Below, one piece after another: positions 11,936 through 23,545 of a stretch of DNA of 64,000 bases. How positions within the stretch are numbered: position 1 is the stretch's first letter; each line of letters opens with the position of its first letter. A model generated the notes under the pieces. It saw nothing but the letters and a program-made list of their open reading frames with translations, searched no databases and was not told where the DNA came from. The translations under genes and the position numbers were made by a program. Origin of the DNA: Sepioteuthis lessoniana (lineage: Eukaryota > Mollusca > Cephalopoda > Myopsida > Loliginidae); assembly GCA_963585895.1 (NCBI GenBank), contig CAUZXS010005803.1:62001-126000 (forward strand), given 5' to 3'.

Positions 11936-12055
11936 GAATCGGAGAAGTTGTGGATCAATTTCTCTTAAGTGATTTCTCAATTTCAGGTCAAATATGATTG
12001 AGAAGTAAGTAGGACAGTGTATATCTTAACATCTACAGCTGTATGGCTACTTATG

Positions 12056-13385
<1,330 letters not shown>

Positions 13386-13555
13386 AATGTAGTGAGTTTA
13401 AAACCCAGTTGTGCTATTGCATTCACTTTTAGACTAATGCTCTTGAGTAAGATATAAAACCTCTTAGTTTTGGGTCAAATATTACTACTACTGTTCTTTT
13501 TCCAAGGATGGCTAAATAACCCATGAATGTTGATATGCCATTAAAACAAAGAAAC
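13386..13555 (+). mobile_element. SINE type B body
   Basis: Follows the tandem heads: 'gagtttaaaacccagttgt' (B box region), 'aatattactactactgttct', then the family end 'aaataacccatgaatgttga' and 'tatgccattaaaacaaagaa'. Confidence 0.75.
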
Positions 13556-13924
13556 TACATAATGTAGATATAAATGTACACTGTGCACAATTCCCTGGCC
13601 TCTTGGCAAAAAATAACCCCAGACAGGTTGATATGTCATTAAAATCAATTAAACAATCTATTAGTTGTCTTTTCTATTCTTGTCATTTTTTCTCGTCTCC
13701 CACAAGGTGTAAAAGTTACGACCTCTGCCAATCAGCTTTGCACTAAAAGATGGAGGGTCAGAATTTATCTTTGATGCTTGGGGCATCTCAAAAGTCAAAG
13801 CAGCATCCTTGTATACACTTGATGGTCCTCACTATAAATTTCATGTTGTCAGACTTGCCTTCAAAGAGGGCAGCTCTTAGTAAATATCCTCCTTCATCAC
13901 GTAAAATACTCTGAGAAAATGACT

Positions 13925-14592
13925 AATACGAGGATCATTAAATAAGTTTCCAGACTTTTTTCATATGGGCACTTTTATTGATAGTACACATATGAGACTC
14001 TCGTCCCTTTCGAAGTAATCTCCTCCGGCTGCAATGCATTTGTTGTACCATTCCAACAACTTCTGGAAGGCCCCATTGAAGTCCTCTTGTGTGAGCATGT
14101 CAATGACCTTCGTCACAGCCTCTTTCATCTCCTCAATTGTCTCATAATGACAGCCTCTAAGTTTTTCCTTGAGCTTAGGGAATAACCAAAAGTCACAGGA
14201 AGCAAGGTCAGGACTATAGGGAGGGTGAGGAACTGTCTTGATGCCCATCTTGGTCAAATAGTCTGTGACAAGGATGGAGTTGTGGACTGGTGCATTGTCT
14301 TGGTGGAAATGCCACTGACCCAATTTAAAGAGTGCTGGCCTCTTGCGACAGAATCTCTTCCTGAACTCCCTTAAAACCTCAACATAGTAACTGTAACCCT
14401 TGGCCAATCAACTCTGGTGTCTCACAGACTCCCTGCCTTCCTTGAATCTCTTATGTCACTCAAAAACTGATGCTCGATTCATGCTATATGTTCCTAAAGC
14501 AGTCTGAAGCATTCCATACGTTTCTGTGGCATCATTTTTTCCAAGTTTAAAACAGAATTTTATTGCATATCGTTCTTCTAAAGTGTCCTCGC
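13925..14592 (-). mobile_element. Decayed mariner (DD34D), copy 2, internally deleted
   Basis: The minus-strand frame 14,407-13,961 (148 codons) encodes the C-terminal half of a mariner transposase: VEVLREFRKRFCRKRPALF, second catalytic Asp in HQDNAPVHNS, and YSPDLASCDFW with the third Asp 34 residues later (DD34D). It continues to KLLEWYNKCIAAGGDYFE. A deletion of several hundred bases relative to copy 1 joins the frame to 5' flanking sequence at about 14,400, removing the first catalytic Asp and most of the DNA-binding domain. The end 'aggatcattaaataagtttc' at 13,931 is terminal-repeat-like; no matching end is found near 14,592. Confidence 0.9.
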
Positions 14593-14774
14593 GTCCAGCT
14601 TGCATTTTTGAAATTCACCAGCTGTGATAATCAGGCTTTAGTAGGGTGTATTCCAATTGCTGCTGTAGCTGTTCGTTTGAACCTGAAATCATAAAAATTG
14701 GGCAGTCATCTCATAAGATGTACAGCAATAAGATACTGAATTTTCAAGAGTCTACAACAATTTTAAATGCCTGT

Positions 14775-15045
14775 ACAAAAAACGTCTCGAAACTTATTGA
14801 AGGCACTTCGTACATCCAATCCAATTAAGATGAGCAAGGCATGCTGGAGAAGTAAGCATGAGCTCATAAGCAACATTCTCTTATGGACTCCTACACATGG
14901 ACACACCAGTATTGGCAAACTAACAAAGACTTACATTCACCAGCTCTGTGCAGACACTGAATGCCATCTAGAGGACATGCCAAAAGCAATGACTAATAGG
15001 GATGAATGGCGAGAGAGGGTCAAGAGAAGCTGATAATATAACATC
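14775..15045 (+). mobile_element. LINE 3' fragment, old copy
   Basis: Same LINE family as the window start: CWRSKHELISNILLWTPTHGH, TYIHQLCADTECHLEDMP, RDEWRERVK. Substitutions outside the conserved positions and loss of the tail make it an older copy. Confidence 0.85.
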
Positions 15046-15439
15046 TTGATACTGGGAGTACTTTTTACTCGTTTTAGGTACAAGATCTTCCACTTCACAT
15101 ACGACTTTTGTCATGTTTGATTATTCAAAGTGCATTTCCTGTAAACTGCACAAGTAGTTTCCCCCACAAACCCCAACTAAGTGGCATTTTTATGAATATA
15201 TATATGCAATTCCCTAGCCTCTAGGCATAAAATAACCCTTGATGAGTTGACATGCTGTTAAAAATCAATCAATCAAAACATTCTTGTCAATTATGAAGCT
15301 TGGTTTAGTTTAGTATGAGGTCAGATATATTTACCTCTGTGTCCTCGCCAGCAATCAGTGGTGACCATGCTGCTTATGAATGAACTAATGCTCTCTTGTG
15401 AGGTTACTCAGTCAACAGCCAAAATGCCATTGAGTCTAG

Positions 15440-15685
15440 TTGTGTATATATTTAGCTAACCCACCTACCATGGACAGAATGTGACACAATGTCAGTTTTT
15501 GAATAGAGTAAAGTTGGTTTGAATTTAGTTTTCTTTCTCGACTGGTTGCTTCATCAAGGATAAAGAACAAAGTCTGCCCTCCTTTTTACCCATAGTTTGG
15601 GTAGAAAAAGACGGATTCATGCCTTTCTCCAAGGGCATTAGTGTAAAGTCAAATGCAGTCACATCTAGGATTTAAATTCGCGCGC
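15440..15685 (-). mobile_element. SINE type A, reverse diverged copy
   Basis: Blocks 'gacacaatgtcagtttttga', 'tctcgactggttgcttcatc', 'agtctgccctcctttttacc' and 'ctccaagggcatta' follow the order of the reversed type A SINE. Confidence 0.6.
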
Positions 15686-15699
15686 GCGCACACACATAT

Positions 15700-15795
15700 A
15701 TATATCATCATCATGTCGTGCCACTAGCACTGATATCCCTGACCCTCTCTCGCCACTTTTCCCTATCGTTCATCGCCTCTGGCAGGTCTTAATCT
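15700..15795 (-). mobile_element. LINE 3' terminal fragment (~90 bases)
   Basis: Begins 'atcatcatcatgtcgtgcca' and runs to 'cgttcatcgcctctggcagg'. This is the reverse complement of the last ~85 bases of the LINE at 62.8-63.4 kb including its ATG-triplet tail, so it is an extremely 5'-truncated insertion. Confidence 0.85.
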
Positions 15796-15904
15796 ATTTT
15801 GTATTTTGTACTCATATCCACGTCAGTCAAAATGTTTTGTTTAAAAAAATAAACTGGTTTTAATCAAATCGTACATAATACTTTTTGAAAGTCAAAAGTT
15901 TGAG

Positions 15905-16070
15905 GGAATCCCCATGGCTAACATGTTTGACTGATCTCCTTGGGAAAGCTATGAACCTACTTACCTTCCCAGCTATGGGTTAAATAGTACCACTACTGCT
16001 ACAAAGTTGGTTTTGGTATTAAATAACCCATGAAGGATAATATGCCATTAAAAAAAGAAACCAAAATAGC
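15905..16070 (+). mobile_element. SINE type B, partial
   Basis: Blocks 'cccatggctaacatg', 'ccttgggaaagctatgaacc', 'agctatgggttaaatagtac', 'cactactgct' and the end 'aaataacccatgaaggataa'. Confidence 0.7.
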
Positions 16071-16607
16071 AAAAATCTGGCTATATTTGCATATGTGTTA
16101 GTTTCCAGGAAATATAATTCCAGAATATGCTCTACAAACTTGAGTGGGGATTGATCTGATGCCACACCCAGTCTATAATCCCCACCTAGCTTGTTCTGAT
16201 CCATGTTTCCCTTCTTGTGCTTGTAACACTTCAACAACCAAAAAGGAGGTAGAAGCTTCAATGAAGGAGTTCTTTGCCATGAAGATAAATGAACTGACAC
16301 AGAAAGATGGTTTCTGACGGTACAACACCATTGCCTTTACTTGGAATGTGAGGCTGTTTATGTTGTAACTTGAAGAATTTAGCAAATAACTTATGAAAAT
16401 ATTACAAAACTTTAATTTACTCAGTTAGTAAAAAGATCTTGTGTTGGAAATTCTGACAAACATTTAAACTCAATCTCAGATTCTAATTGTAATGTTTTAT
16501 TTCATTAAAAAATCTTAGACAAAATAGAGAAAACATTAGAGAATACGCTTTCAAAAAACCCTGACACGTTTTATATCTGAGTTTAATTTTTACTGAAGAG
16601 TTTTATG

Positions 16608-16868
16608 TATTTACCCAACCCCTCCACAAGAGTGAGTTGTGACACAGGGTCAATTCTAAGCAGAGTTTAACATGTTTGAATTAAGAGTTTTTCTTCTCCT
16701 AAACCAGTTGCCATACCAAGGTTAAAATGCCCAGCCTACCCTACTATATACCCACAGCTGAAGAGAGAATAGTTGTATACATACCTTTCTCAAGTGAAAT
16801 GCAAACAGCGTTTTCCACCAAGCTTGAACTCAGGTCACTGTGTCCATTTCTTAATACGATAACCATTA
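16608..16868 (-). mobile_element. SINE type A, nearly full length, reverse
   Basis: Starts 'tatttacccaacccctccac', passes 'cagagtttaacatgtttgaa', 'cctaaaccagttgccat', 'agcctaccctactatatacc', and ends in the tRNA-like head ('gcttgaactcaggtcactgt', 'acgataaccatta'). Confidence 0.8.
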
Positions 16869-16944
16869 ATGAAAGTAAATATGGATTAAAATCCAACAGT
16901 ATGAAGGTAGCAGAAAAAACATAATCCAAATAGGTGAATATATT

Positions 16945-17003
16945 GTGATGTAAAGTCAATGTTACCGTTTCGGTTTCAGTAATCATCATCAGGACTTAGA
17001 TAT
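16945..17003 (-). ncRNA. Hammerhead-ribozyme-like motif
   Basis: On the minus strand: AAGTC, CTGATGA, TGATTACTGAAACC, GAAA, CGGTAAC, ATT, GACTT. AAGTC and GACTT can form stem I. CTGATGA and GAAA are the two invariant core segments, and the intervening segment can fold back as a short stem II with one mismatch. CGGTAACA would be a stem III of two pairs capped by a GNRA loop (GTAA) if a G-to-A change is assumed. The extra T after CTGATGA and the C/A mismatch beside the cleavage triplet weaken it. Self-cleavage is not shown. Confidence 0.5.
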
Positions 17004-17436
17004 CAAAATAGTTCACATAGTGATGGATGCTTGCTGAGATGACAGGAGCAAATGAGAAATATACAACGAAAAGATATATAAACATGCACATAGTGTTCAT
17101 AATTCAGGATGTGTCTGGCATGTGGAAACATATTTGAAAATATTGGATTTCCCAAAGAAACGAGACAAAACCTCCCGTTTAATGAGAAATACGCAACGAC
17201 AAGTAAGTTTTCATATGTATAGATCGTTTGGAATCACCCATATTAAATGTCATGTAATCTATAAGTTCCTGCAAATCTTAGTTTGAGACAATCATTTTTT
17301 TTCATTTGATTCAAAATCAATTGTGGAATTTATATTTGTATTTTATGGCACAAAATTAAAAAGAAAAGAAACTGAAATAAAGGGAACGGGTGTATCCATT
17401 TTAAACTTCAATCTGTTTTATATTTGATTCAATTGT

Positions 17437-18030
17437 AGCACTATGTGGGTAGGTCGCCAAAGCAGACGAGTCTGTTTTGGCGCGAAACCAGACAAAGGAT
17501 TCTTGGACATGAAATCTCGCCGTATCCGGAAGTGGTAAGGGGACGCGAATGAGAGTTGACGACGCGACCCAGCAGAGGGCAGTTGGCGGCTGGACAGCAG
17601 AGAGGGCAGTTGCGGCTGGACAGAGAGAGGCGAACAGAGAGGTTGGCGTGGATCCACGGACAGGGGCGGTCAACACCAGACACCGGAGCAGAGAGGCGAG
17701 GCAGCATGGGATAGGGTCCAGCGAGAGTGAGTCAAGATGAGTCGGATTCCAGTAGCATTGTGGAATTTTCGCTAGTAACCCACGCTAGCGATAGTCTGCA
17801 CATGCAGGTAGTGTTGCATACCTTCCTCTGCACTTGGTGAACTCCAGGCTTTGTTCGTGTTGTTCGTTTGTTCTTCTATTTTCTCCGTTCCCTCGATCGT
17901 ATTCTTGTGTAGGTAAAGAAATGTGCGTTACCCCCTCGAACCACTAGTTGATCACCGGCCGGCTAAGAAGTGGAATGGTTAGAAGAAAGTTAACGTGTGT
18001 GGTGGGGGAGAGGGGGTAACGTTTACACAA
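17437..18030. other. CpG-rich island, unassigned (promoter or solo LTR)
   Basis: Much richer in G, C and CpG than its surroundings (many CG at 17,455-17,760), with a hairpin at about 17,457-17,482 ('gccaaa...tttggc') and another at 17,768-17,794. Several overlapping open frames on both strands reflect lack of stops in GC-rich DNA, not conserved protein. A gene promoter or a solo LTR are both possible; no paired repeat or target duplication was seen. Confidence 0.4.
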
Positions 18031-18044
18031 TGATCCTCTACAAA

Positions 18045-18315
18045 AATAAGTAAGTAAGTAAAGTTGGCGACCGTAGTCGAGGGTGACCCGAAGGCTCCCT
18101 TTTTGATAGCTACTACACCAAGGTGTAGGGGAGGGCGCTACTCCTTTCCCTGGATTGCTCTACTTTATCCTTGATCCATACCTTATAATGCTGAGTGTTA
18201 AGCAAGAAAGCATCAGGTACCATTTTTTGAGTCTTTGGTATGACTTGACCTGGGATTGAACCTAGGTCTCCCGGGCAATTGGCGAACACTCTAACCATCA
18301 TGCCAATGTCTGGTT
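18045..18315 (-). mobile_element. SINE type C, full-length reverse copy
   Basis: Begins in 'aagtaagtaaagttggcg' and contains 'gagggtgacccgaaggctcc', 'ctactacaccaaggtgtag', 'ccttataatgctgagtgtta' and 'gagtctttggtatgac'. The tRNA-like head reads, on the minus strand, 'tggcatgatggttagagtgt' (A box) and 'aggttcaatcccagg' (B box). About 265 bases long. Confidence 0.85.
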
Positions 18316-18389
18316 CCTCAAAAAATAGATTCTAATAAAACAATGTATAAAAAGTAACGACAAATCATCCCAAGAGAAAGACCAGAAGG

Positions 18390-18595
18390 TTGACTGGCAA
18401 AAAAGTTGTGATAAAGACAGCAATCAATGTATAATATTAACAAGACCCAACCTCACCAAGAATGCTAGAAGCTTGAGTAGCCAAAAGGTTGTGAGAAAGA
18501 CAGCAGCCAATGTATAATATCAACAAGACCCAACCTCACAAAGAATGCTAGAAGCTTAAGTGGCCAAAAGGCTATGATGTAGACAACAAAAATGA
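18390..18595. repeat. 83-base tandem repeat, ~2.3 copies
   Basis: 'aatgtataatat.aacaaga' occurs at 18,426 and 18,509, with the shared continuation 'cccaacctcac' and 'gaatgctagaagctt' and a partial third unit. Confidence 0.85.
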
Positions 18596-19239
18596 GAAAA
18601 CAAATCCTAAAGAATCAATGAATAATAGCAACAATATCTCATTTTAGAAATTCAAGCAGAAAGATATCCTGTTTTTAGAGCAACTAAAAGTTGAGATGAA
18701 AATAACAAGTATGGGGATACTAGTCTGATTGAAGCAATAATCATTAATTATTTGTTCATATTAATTTGATATCCATATTGATTATCAATTTTGTTGAGTA
18801 TTTTCTTTTCACTTGTTAATGTTTTTATTTAGTGACTTTTTTATCAGAAATCATTTTACTTTTAGGACTGAAGAATATACCATAAATGGAGACCAAAACA
18901 AAGGATAAGTTTAAAGAGAAAAGAAAATATTAGTTAGAATTATTAGTAATTCTAAAAAATACTTCATTTAAGATGTATTTAATCAACTTCTTACCAAGTC
19001 AGGTTTTGACATAAAATCATTTTGATGTAGCGGGCCATGCATGAATTGAATTCATATATGGCTTTCATGAAAAATGCTTGATTCTGTTGCCATTCTCCAT
19101 TTTGGGGCACCTCAGGTGCCAAATGATAAACTCAACCCTGCTAAGTTGTTATTGCCAGCGGGGGGGGGGGGTTCCTGGGATCAGGTGAGAGACCATGTTA
19201 TTCATGCGTTTAAAACCATGCAATGTATTTTATGTATCA

Positions 19240-19495
19240 TCAAGTGGGTAGAATGTTCGCCAATGGTCCGGGAGACCTGGGTTCAATCCCAGGTCGCGTC
19301 ATACCAAAGACTTTAAAAATGGTACTTGATATCTACTTGCTTATACTCAGCAATATAAGGTACGTATTAAGGGTAAAGTGGAGCCATCCAGGGAAAGGAG
19401 TAGCGCCCTCCCTTGCACTTCAGTGCAGTAGCTATTGAAAAGGGAGCCTTCTGGTTGCCCTTGACTACAGTTGCCAAGTTTGCTACTTACTTACA
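19240..19495 (+). mobile_element. SINE type C, forward copy
   Basis: tRNA-like head with 'gggtagaatgttcgccaatg' and B box 'gggttcaatcccagg', then 'gtcataccaaagact', 'tggtacttgatatctacttg', 'gagccatccagggaaa', 'aaagggagccttct' and the end in 'tttgctacttacttac'. Opposite orientation to the copy at 18.0 kb. Confidence 0.85.
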
Positions 19496-19564
19496 TAGTA
19501 TATAATTTGCATACTGAGTTTATTAAGCAGTGAAGTCAATGCTATAATATTTCGATATTAATAT

Positions 19565-19839
19565 ACCATCATGAGGACTTAAAAAAAAGATGACATCAAG
19601 TGTTGGAGGAATAACGATGGATATTTAATAAAATGCAGGAAATAATGGCAGAAATATGTTAACAAATAAAAGACATAAAATGTTCAAACATTAAATCAGC
19701 ATTTACATTTTAATGTTTGAATGGTTTTATGTCCTTTCTTCGTTTGTATATTTTTCCCCCCATTATTTCCTGTATTCAATCAAACATCCATCGTTATTCC
19801 TTCAACGCTTGATGTCACTTTTTAAATCCCTGATGATGG
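19565..19839. repeat. Foldback repeat with hammerhead-like cores at both ends
   Basis: Arms 19,565-19,694 and 19,711-19,839 are imperfect inverted repeats (for example 'gacatcaagtgttgga' with its complement near 19,805). Just outside the arms lie CTGATGA/GAAA-type cores in opposite orientation. The left core (minus strand, 19,585-19,530) reads CTCATGA, a helix-forming segment, GAAA, then GACTT able to pair with AAGTC. The right core (plus, 19,829-19,870) reads CTGATGA...GAAA. The two cores differ in sequence, so they may come from different parent copies. Confidence 0.6.
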
Positions 19840-20009
19840 TTTAGCCGCTTGTGAAATAGTTATTGTTAGTGAGGATAAGTTGGTTTGTTGTTGGGTGAGG
19901 AATGGTTGTAACGTATGTGTGTTTACGTTGTGTTGTTTCCTCGCCAAGTTTGTAATTCCCTCGCTAAGTTTTGAGAGTAATAAAGGAAGGATGAAGAAGT
20001 AAGATGGCG

Positions 20010-20670
20010 ATAGTCGAAATGTGTTTTTAGGAATAGTTTTTATTTGCAGCACGGAAAATGTAGTTTGCTTTTTGTGCTGCAAGACACATGGAAAGGTTGT
20101 GAGTATAGAGATGAAATGGAGTTATGAGGAGGTTGAGATGGCAGCGTGTGTCATCGGACTTGCAAGGGGTTGTGTTCGCTGTAGTTTAGCGAAAGCCATG
20201 TTGCAGTTGGAGGAAAATGAACTTTGTAGTCACTGTGAGTTTTTGTGCGTCTGGTGGAGAGGCGTGCGTTGGTCTCCATTAAAGTGGCCCAGAAGTGAAT
20301 TGATCGCTAGGTGTCGAGAGCGGAATAAAAGCGTTGACATAGCCAATTTTGGGGGTGACATAAAGTTGTGCTTGTGCAAGGCATGTTGAATGTATCTAAT
20401 TTATGTTCAACTGGGATTCCTTGCAAGGAATCCATAAATTAGATAGGTTCCCTGATGTGTCCATGCTGCTGCTGCTATTCTAGAGCCGCAGTGAGACATC
20501 TGCACTGGGTGGCGTTGTCCAGCTAAAGAGACTGGGTTTGGCAGCTTACCTAATTTGCTGCCTGGAAAAGAAGTTCTGGGCTGAATAGGATAGTTCATCC
20601 TGATTAGGTGAAATTAAGCGTCGAATTAAATTGCGCGCAAAACCAAAATACGAAATTTTCTTTCCACTAC
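20010..20670 (+). repeat. Interspersed repeat G, copy 1
   Basis: Shares its whole length with 56,030-56,735 in the same direction: 'tttatttgcagcac.gaa', 'gaggttgagatggca.cgtg', a 'ttttgggggtgaca' block, a hairpin block, 'gctgctgctg', 'cactgggtggc', 'agagactggg', 'gggctgaataggata', 'tcatcctgatt' and 'ttgaattaaattgcgcgc'. The 122-codon open frame inside (20,021-20,389) is not preserved in the second copy, so it is not a gene. Possibly an LTR or non-autonomous element. Confidence 0.75.
20395..20443. repeat. Hairpin inside repeat G
   Basis: Outer stem 'tctaatttat'/'ataaattaga' and inner perfect palindrome 'ggattccttgcaaggaatcc' (20,414-20,433), with an 8-base bulge on one side. The same hairpin, with fewer inner pairs, is at 56,397-56,445. 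Confidence 0.85.
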
Positions 20671-21124
20671 AATGGTATATTAATACCGAAACATTATAGT
20701 GTCTACTTTTCTGCTTAATAAATTCATCACTTTTGGATTACTCGGTCAAAATTTTTCAACATCTTTTTGGATTCTTTTTCATAATTTACTTCCATATTGG
20801 GTTTTATAAATAATTACTTGCTGTTACTGATTGGTTCTTTATCAAATGTCTTAAAAAGCAATTCTATGTAGAATTCTGTCTATAATAACTGAAATCTTTT
20901 TATACGCAGTTTTATTTAGTTGGATTTAGCTTTTTAATTTAATGTATTTCATAACATTAAAATTTCCATTCTCGAACCAAGCAATGGATGTATATATTTG
21001 CTAGTTTATAAAATAAAGTGATGATGTCTACAAGAGTGTGTGCCAATTCTGAAAAATTTTTGATCTGCAGTTTTTGGTAAAATACAGGATTGTGCAAGCA
21101 CAGCACTGTTTGTTCTTACTAGAC

Positions 21125-21490
21125 TCCCTAGGTTGGTTGGTTATTTACTTTTATGGTGTATTTTGGGTTATTTAATGCCAAATTAAGTCATTTTGATAAA
21201 AATTTCATGCAAATGAATTTAGTATGATTACAGTTTTGTTTACACAGTTAAATGTCAAAACTGTTCTATTTCAAACAATTCAGTTTAGCATATGTACGCA
21301 GTTTAGTTCTATTTGAGCCATAGCTAGGATCCTATCAGGTGCTACCAGTCTGGGCCAGAGTGGACCTGGGAGTGATGGCATTGAAGGAGTACTCCACATT
21401 CCCCTAAGCCCCAGCATTACTGAAGCTTCACCATCTGATTGTTTAGAGTCATATCCAGACATACCCCTCTGCAAAACCAACAGGGCCCTC
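21125..21490 (+). mobile_element. Family R, forward copy
   Basis: 'gttatttaatgccaaatt', AT tandem units, 'taggatcctatcaggtgcta', 'gggccagagtggacctggga' and 'ccagcattactgaagcttca', ending at 'acccctctgca' near 21,475. Confidence 0.75.
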
Positions 21491-21639
21491 CTAGTTTGGA
21501 CTTTTTCCTAGTTTCCTAAAGTGAAAATTCATCTCAGGTTCTAAGTATGACCCCTTTTTTCATTTTACTGTTTTTTTTTTGGTTCAGGCGCATCACATCC
21601 CCTCGATATACTACAACTAAATTAACCACTTTTCACCCA

Positions 21640-21960
21640 AGTGTCACATATACACATAAAAAGCAAAGATTCACTCTATGAGCTGGAGCTGTCAAATATC
21701 CCAGCTGCATCTCTACAGAGGAATAAAACCCCCTCCTACAATAAGGGTTGTAGTTATAGGATTAAACCATCTATAGGGGAGGCTTCAGTCCTGGAGTTTT
21801 GGGGAATATGGAGTAGCCCTTCACTACCATTGCTCTCAGGCCCACTCTGATTTGGAGTGGTAGAACCTGAATTCAAACAAATGATCAATATTAAATTGAA
21901 TTATTAGTGTTAAATAGCAATACTTGAAACCATTTAACTGTGTGCAAACAAATGAGTTCT
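21640..21960 (-). mobile_element. Family R, reverse copy
   Basis: 'agctgcatctctacagag', 'gaggcttcagtcctggagtt', 'ttggggaatatggagta', 'ggcccactctgatttggagt', then tandem AT units. Faces the forward copy at 21.1 kb. Confidence 0.7.
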
Positions 21961-22005
21961 ACTGCATTTAAAAATAAAGTATACCCAGAAACTATTCCCT
22001 TACAA

Positions 22006-22008
<3 letters not shown>

Positions 22009-22040
<32 letters not shown>
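22009..22040. repeat. (AT)n microsatellite
   Basis: Uninterrupted AT run after 'cttacaaatc', the same flank as the AT run at 11,359. Confidence 0.95.
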
Positions 22041-22041
<1 letters not shown>

Positions 22042-22374
22042 ATGTAAAGGTAAAACCTTTAAAAATTACTCATATTTGTTTGTGATAATATTTATTTCAG
22101 CAGACCTTTTATCTTTAAAAAAATTAGATCTGCATCTTCAAAGAAATGATGAGAAATTTCTAATGAAAATTTTTTAAAATTCCACAAAAATCCAAATATC
22201 CTATTTCCCTAATCCAAATTGCGTTTTTCTTTAAATAAAAACCAGACAATTTGTTTTTCCTGTCTAGTTGACAAATGATATACAATTCCTGTATCAAGAT
22301 GTATCAATTATTGACTCATCTTTTCTTTTCACCTAATTTTTATGTAATGAAAAACAAACTTAAACCCAAATGAA

Positions 22375-23545
22375 GTTTAGGTTGTTTGGGTTTTATGGTA
22401 TAACAACCTTTGTAGGTTATTTAATGCCAAATCCATTTTTAAACAAATAATCAGTTCTATTTCAAACAATTCAGTTTAGCATGAGTACACAGTTTAATTG
22501 TCAAAAACATTTCTATTTCAAGCTATTCAGTTTATTCAAACAGAGCTAATTCAGTTTAGTATAAGTACAGATTTTGTACTTGTCTTTAATTGGAATCATT
22601 TTGAGATGAGGTTTCTTAATTTGAGAATTAATTTTTATTTATTGTGGACTTTTTCCCTCATGTTGGTAGTTTTTGTGTTGTTTCTTCTTTCACTATGTTT
22701 CGGCCAAATTTCACCTCTGGCCTTCTTCAGGTGATTTACCGCGACCTCGGATAGGAATGCTGAGTCTTGTAAACGTATCCCCAGTAATTACTGCCTTCCA
22801 TAGTTGTTGTCTATCGCACAATGAGCATTGTCAGAAGATAGCGGTTTCAAATCCTACCCAAGCCGGCCAGAGGTTTACTTGGTCAAAAACGTGGTGCGAT
22901 AGACAACAACTATGGAAGGCAGTAATTACTGGGGATACATTTACAAGACTCAGCATTCCTATCCGAGGTCGCGGTAAATCACCTGAAGAAGGCCAGAGGT
23001 GAAATTTGGCCAAAACGTAGTGAAAGAAGAAACAACACAAAAACTACCAACATGAGGAAAAAAGTCCGCAATAAATAAAAATTAATTCTCAGTACAGATT
23101 TTGTTTACACACAGTTAAATGTCAAAACAGTTCTATATTAAACAATTCAGTTTAGTGAAAGTACAGTTTCAATGCCAAAAACAGTTCCATTTCAAACAAT
23201 TCAGTTTAATATAAGCATGCAGTTTAAACATAAATATAGTTTAATTATCAAAAACATTTCTATTTCAAGCTATTCAGTTTAGTCAAACAATTCAGTTTAG
23301 TTTTATTCAACCCATAGATAGGACCCTATCAGGTGCTACCATTCCAGGCCAAAGTGGACCTGGGAGTGATGGCAATGAAGAGGTGCTCCATATTCCCATA
23401 AGCTCCAGCAATACTGTAACCTCACCATCAAATTGTTGAGTGTCATATCCAGGACACTCATTGGGGTAGGGGGTAGTCTTACCCCTCTGCAGAGAAGCAG
23501 TCAGTGTATTCTACAGCCCCAGCCGACTGGGCAAAAACCCAAATG
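22375..23545 (+). mobile_element. Family R, forward copy interrupted by a foldback insertion
   Basis: The 5' part (22,375-22,577) has 'ttaggttgtttgggttttat', 'gtaggttatttaatgccaaa' and the tandem units. The 3' part (23,091-23,545) continues the tandem units, then 'taggaccctatcaggtgcta' through 'cttacccctctgcagag' to 'ccgactgggca'. The break is exactly where a 513-base foldback sits, with the 14-base 'agtacagattttgt' on both sides. Confidence 0.8.
22578..23090. mobile_element. Foldback mobile element with hammerhead-like arms and tRNA-like spacer
   Basis: Arms 22,623-22,819 and 22,894-23,090 (about 197 bases each) are near-perfect inverted repeats. The left arm (minus strand, 22,735-22,695) contains CTGAAGA, a GGCCA/TGGCC helix with an 11-base loop, and GAAAC. 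The right arm has the same with AAAAC. The 74-base spacer holds 'cggtttcaaatcctaccc', like a Pol III B box, and a further partial core. The exact 14-base duplication agtacagattttgt (22,564-22,577 and 23,091-23,104) shows insertion into family R. No protein is encoded, so it is mobilised in trans. Confidence 0.75.

Noticed and set aside
17401..17740. Several overlapping ORFs of 60-91 codons
   Set aside because: They overlap in different frames and strands of a CpG-rich block where stop codons are rare; no domain is recognisable.
20021..20389. 122-codon ORF in repeat G as a gene
   Set aside because: The homologous segment at 56.0-56.4 kb has stops and length changes; the frame is not conserved.
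22831..23040. Two similar proteins encoded on opposite strands (22,673-23,002 and 22,831-23,040)
   Set aside because: They are the two arms of one foldback repeat read in mirror image.
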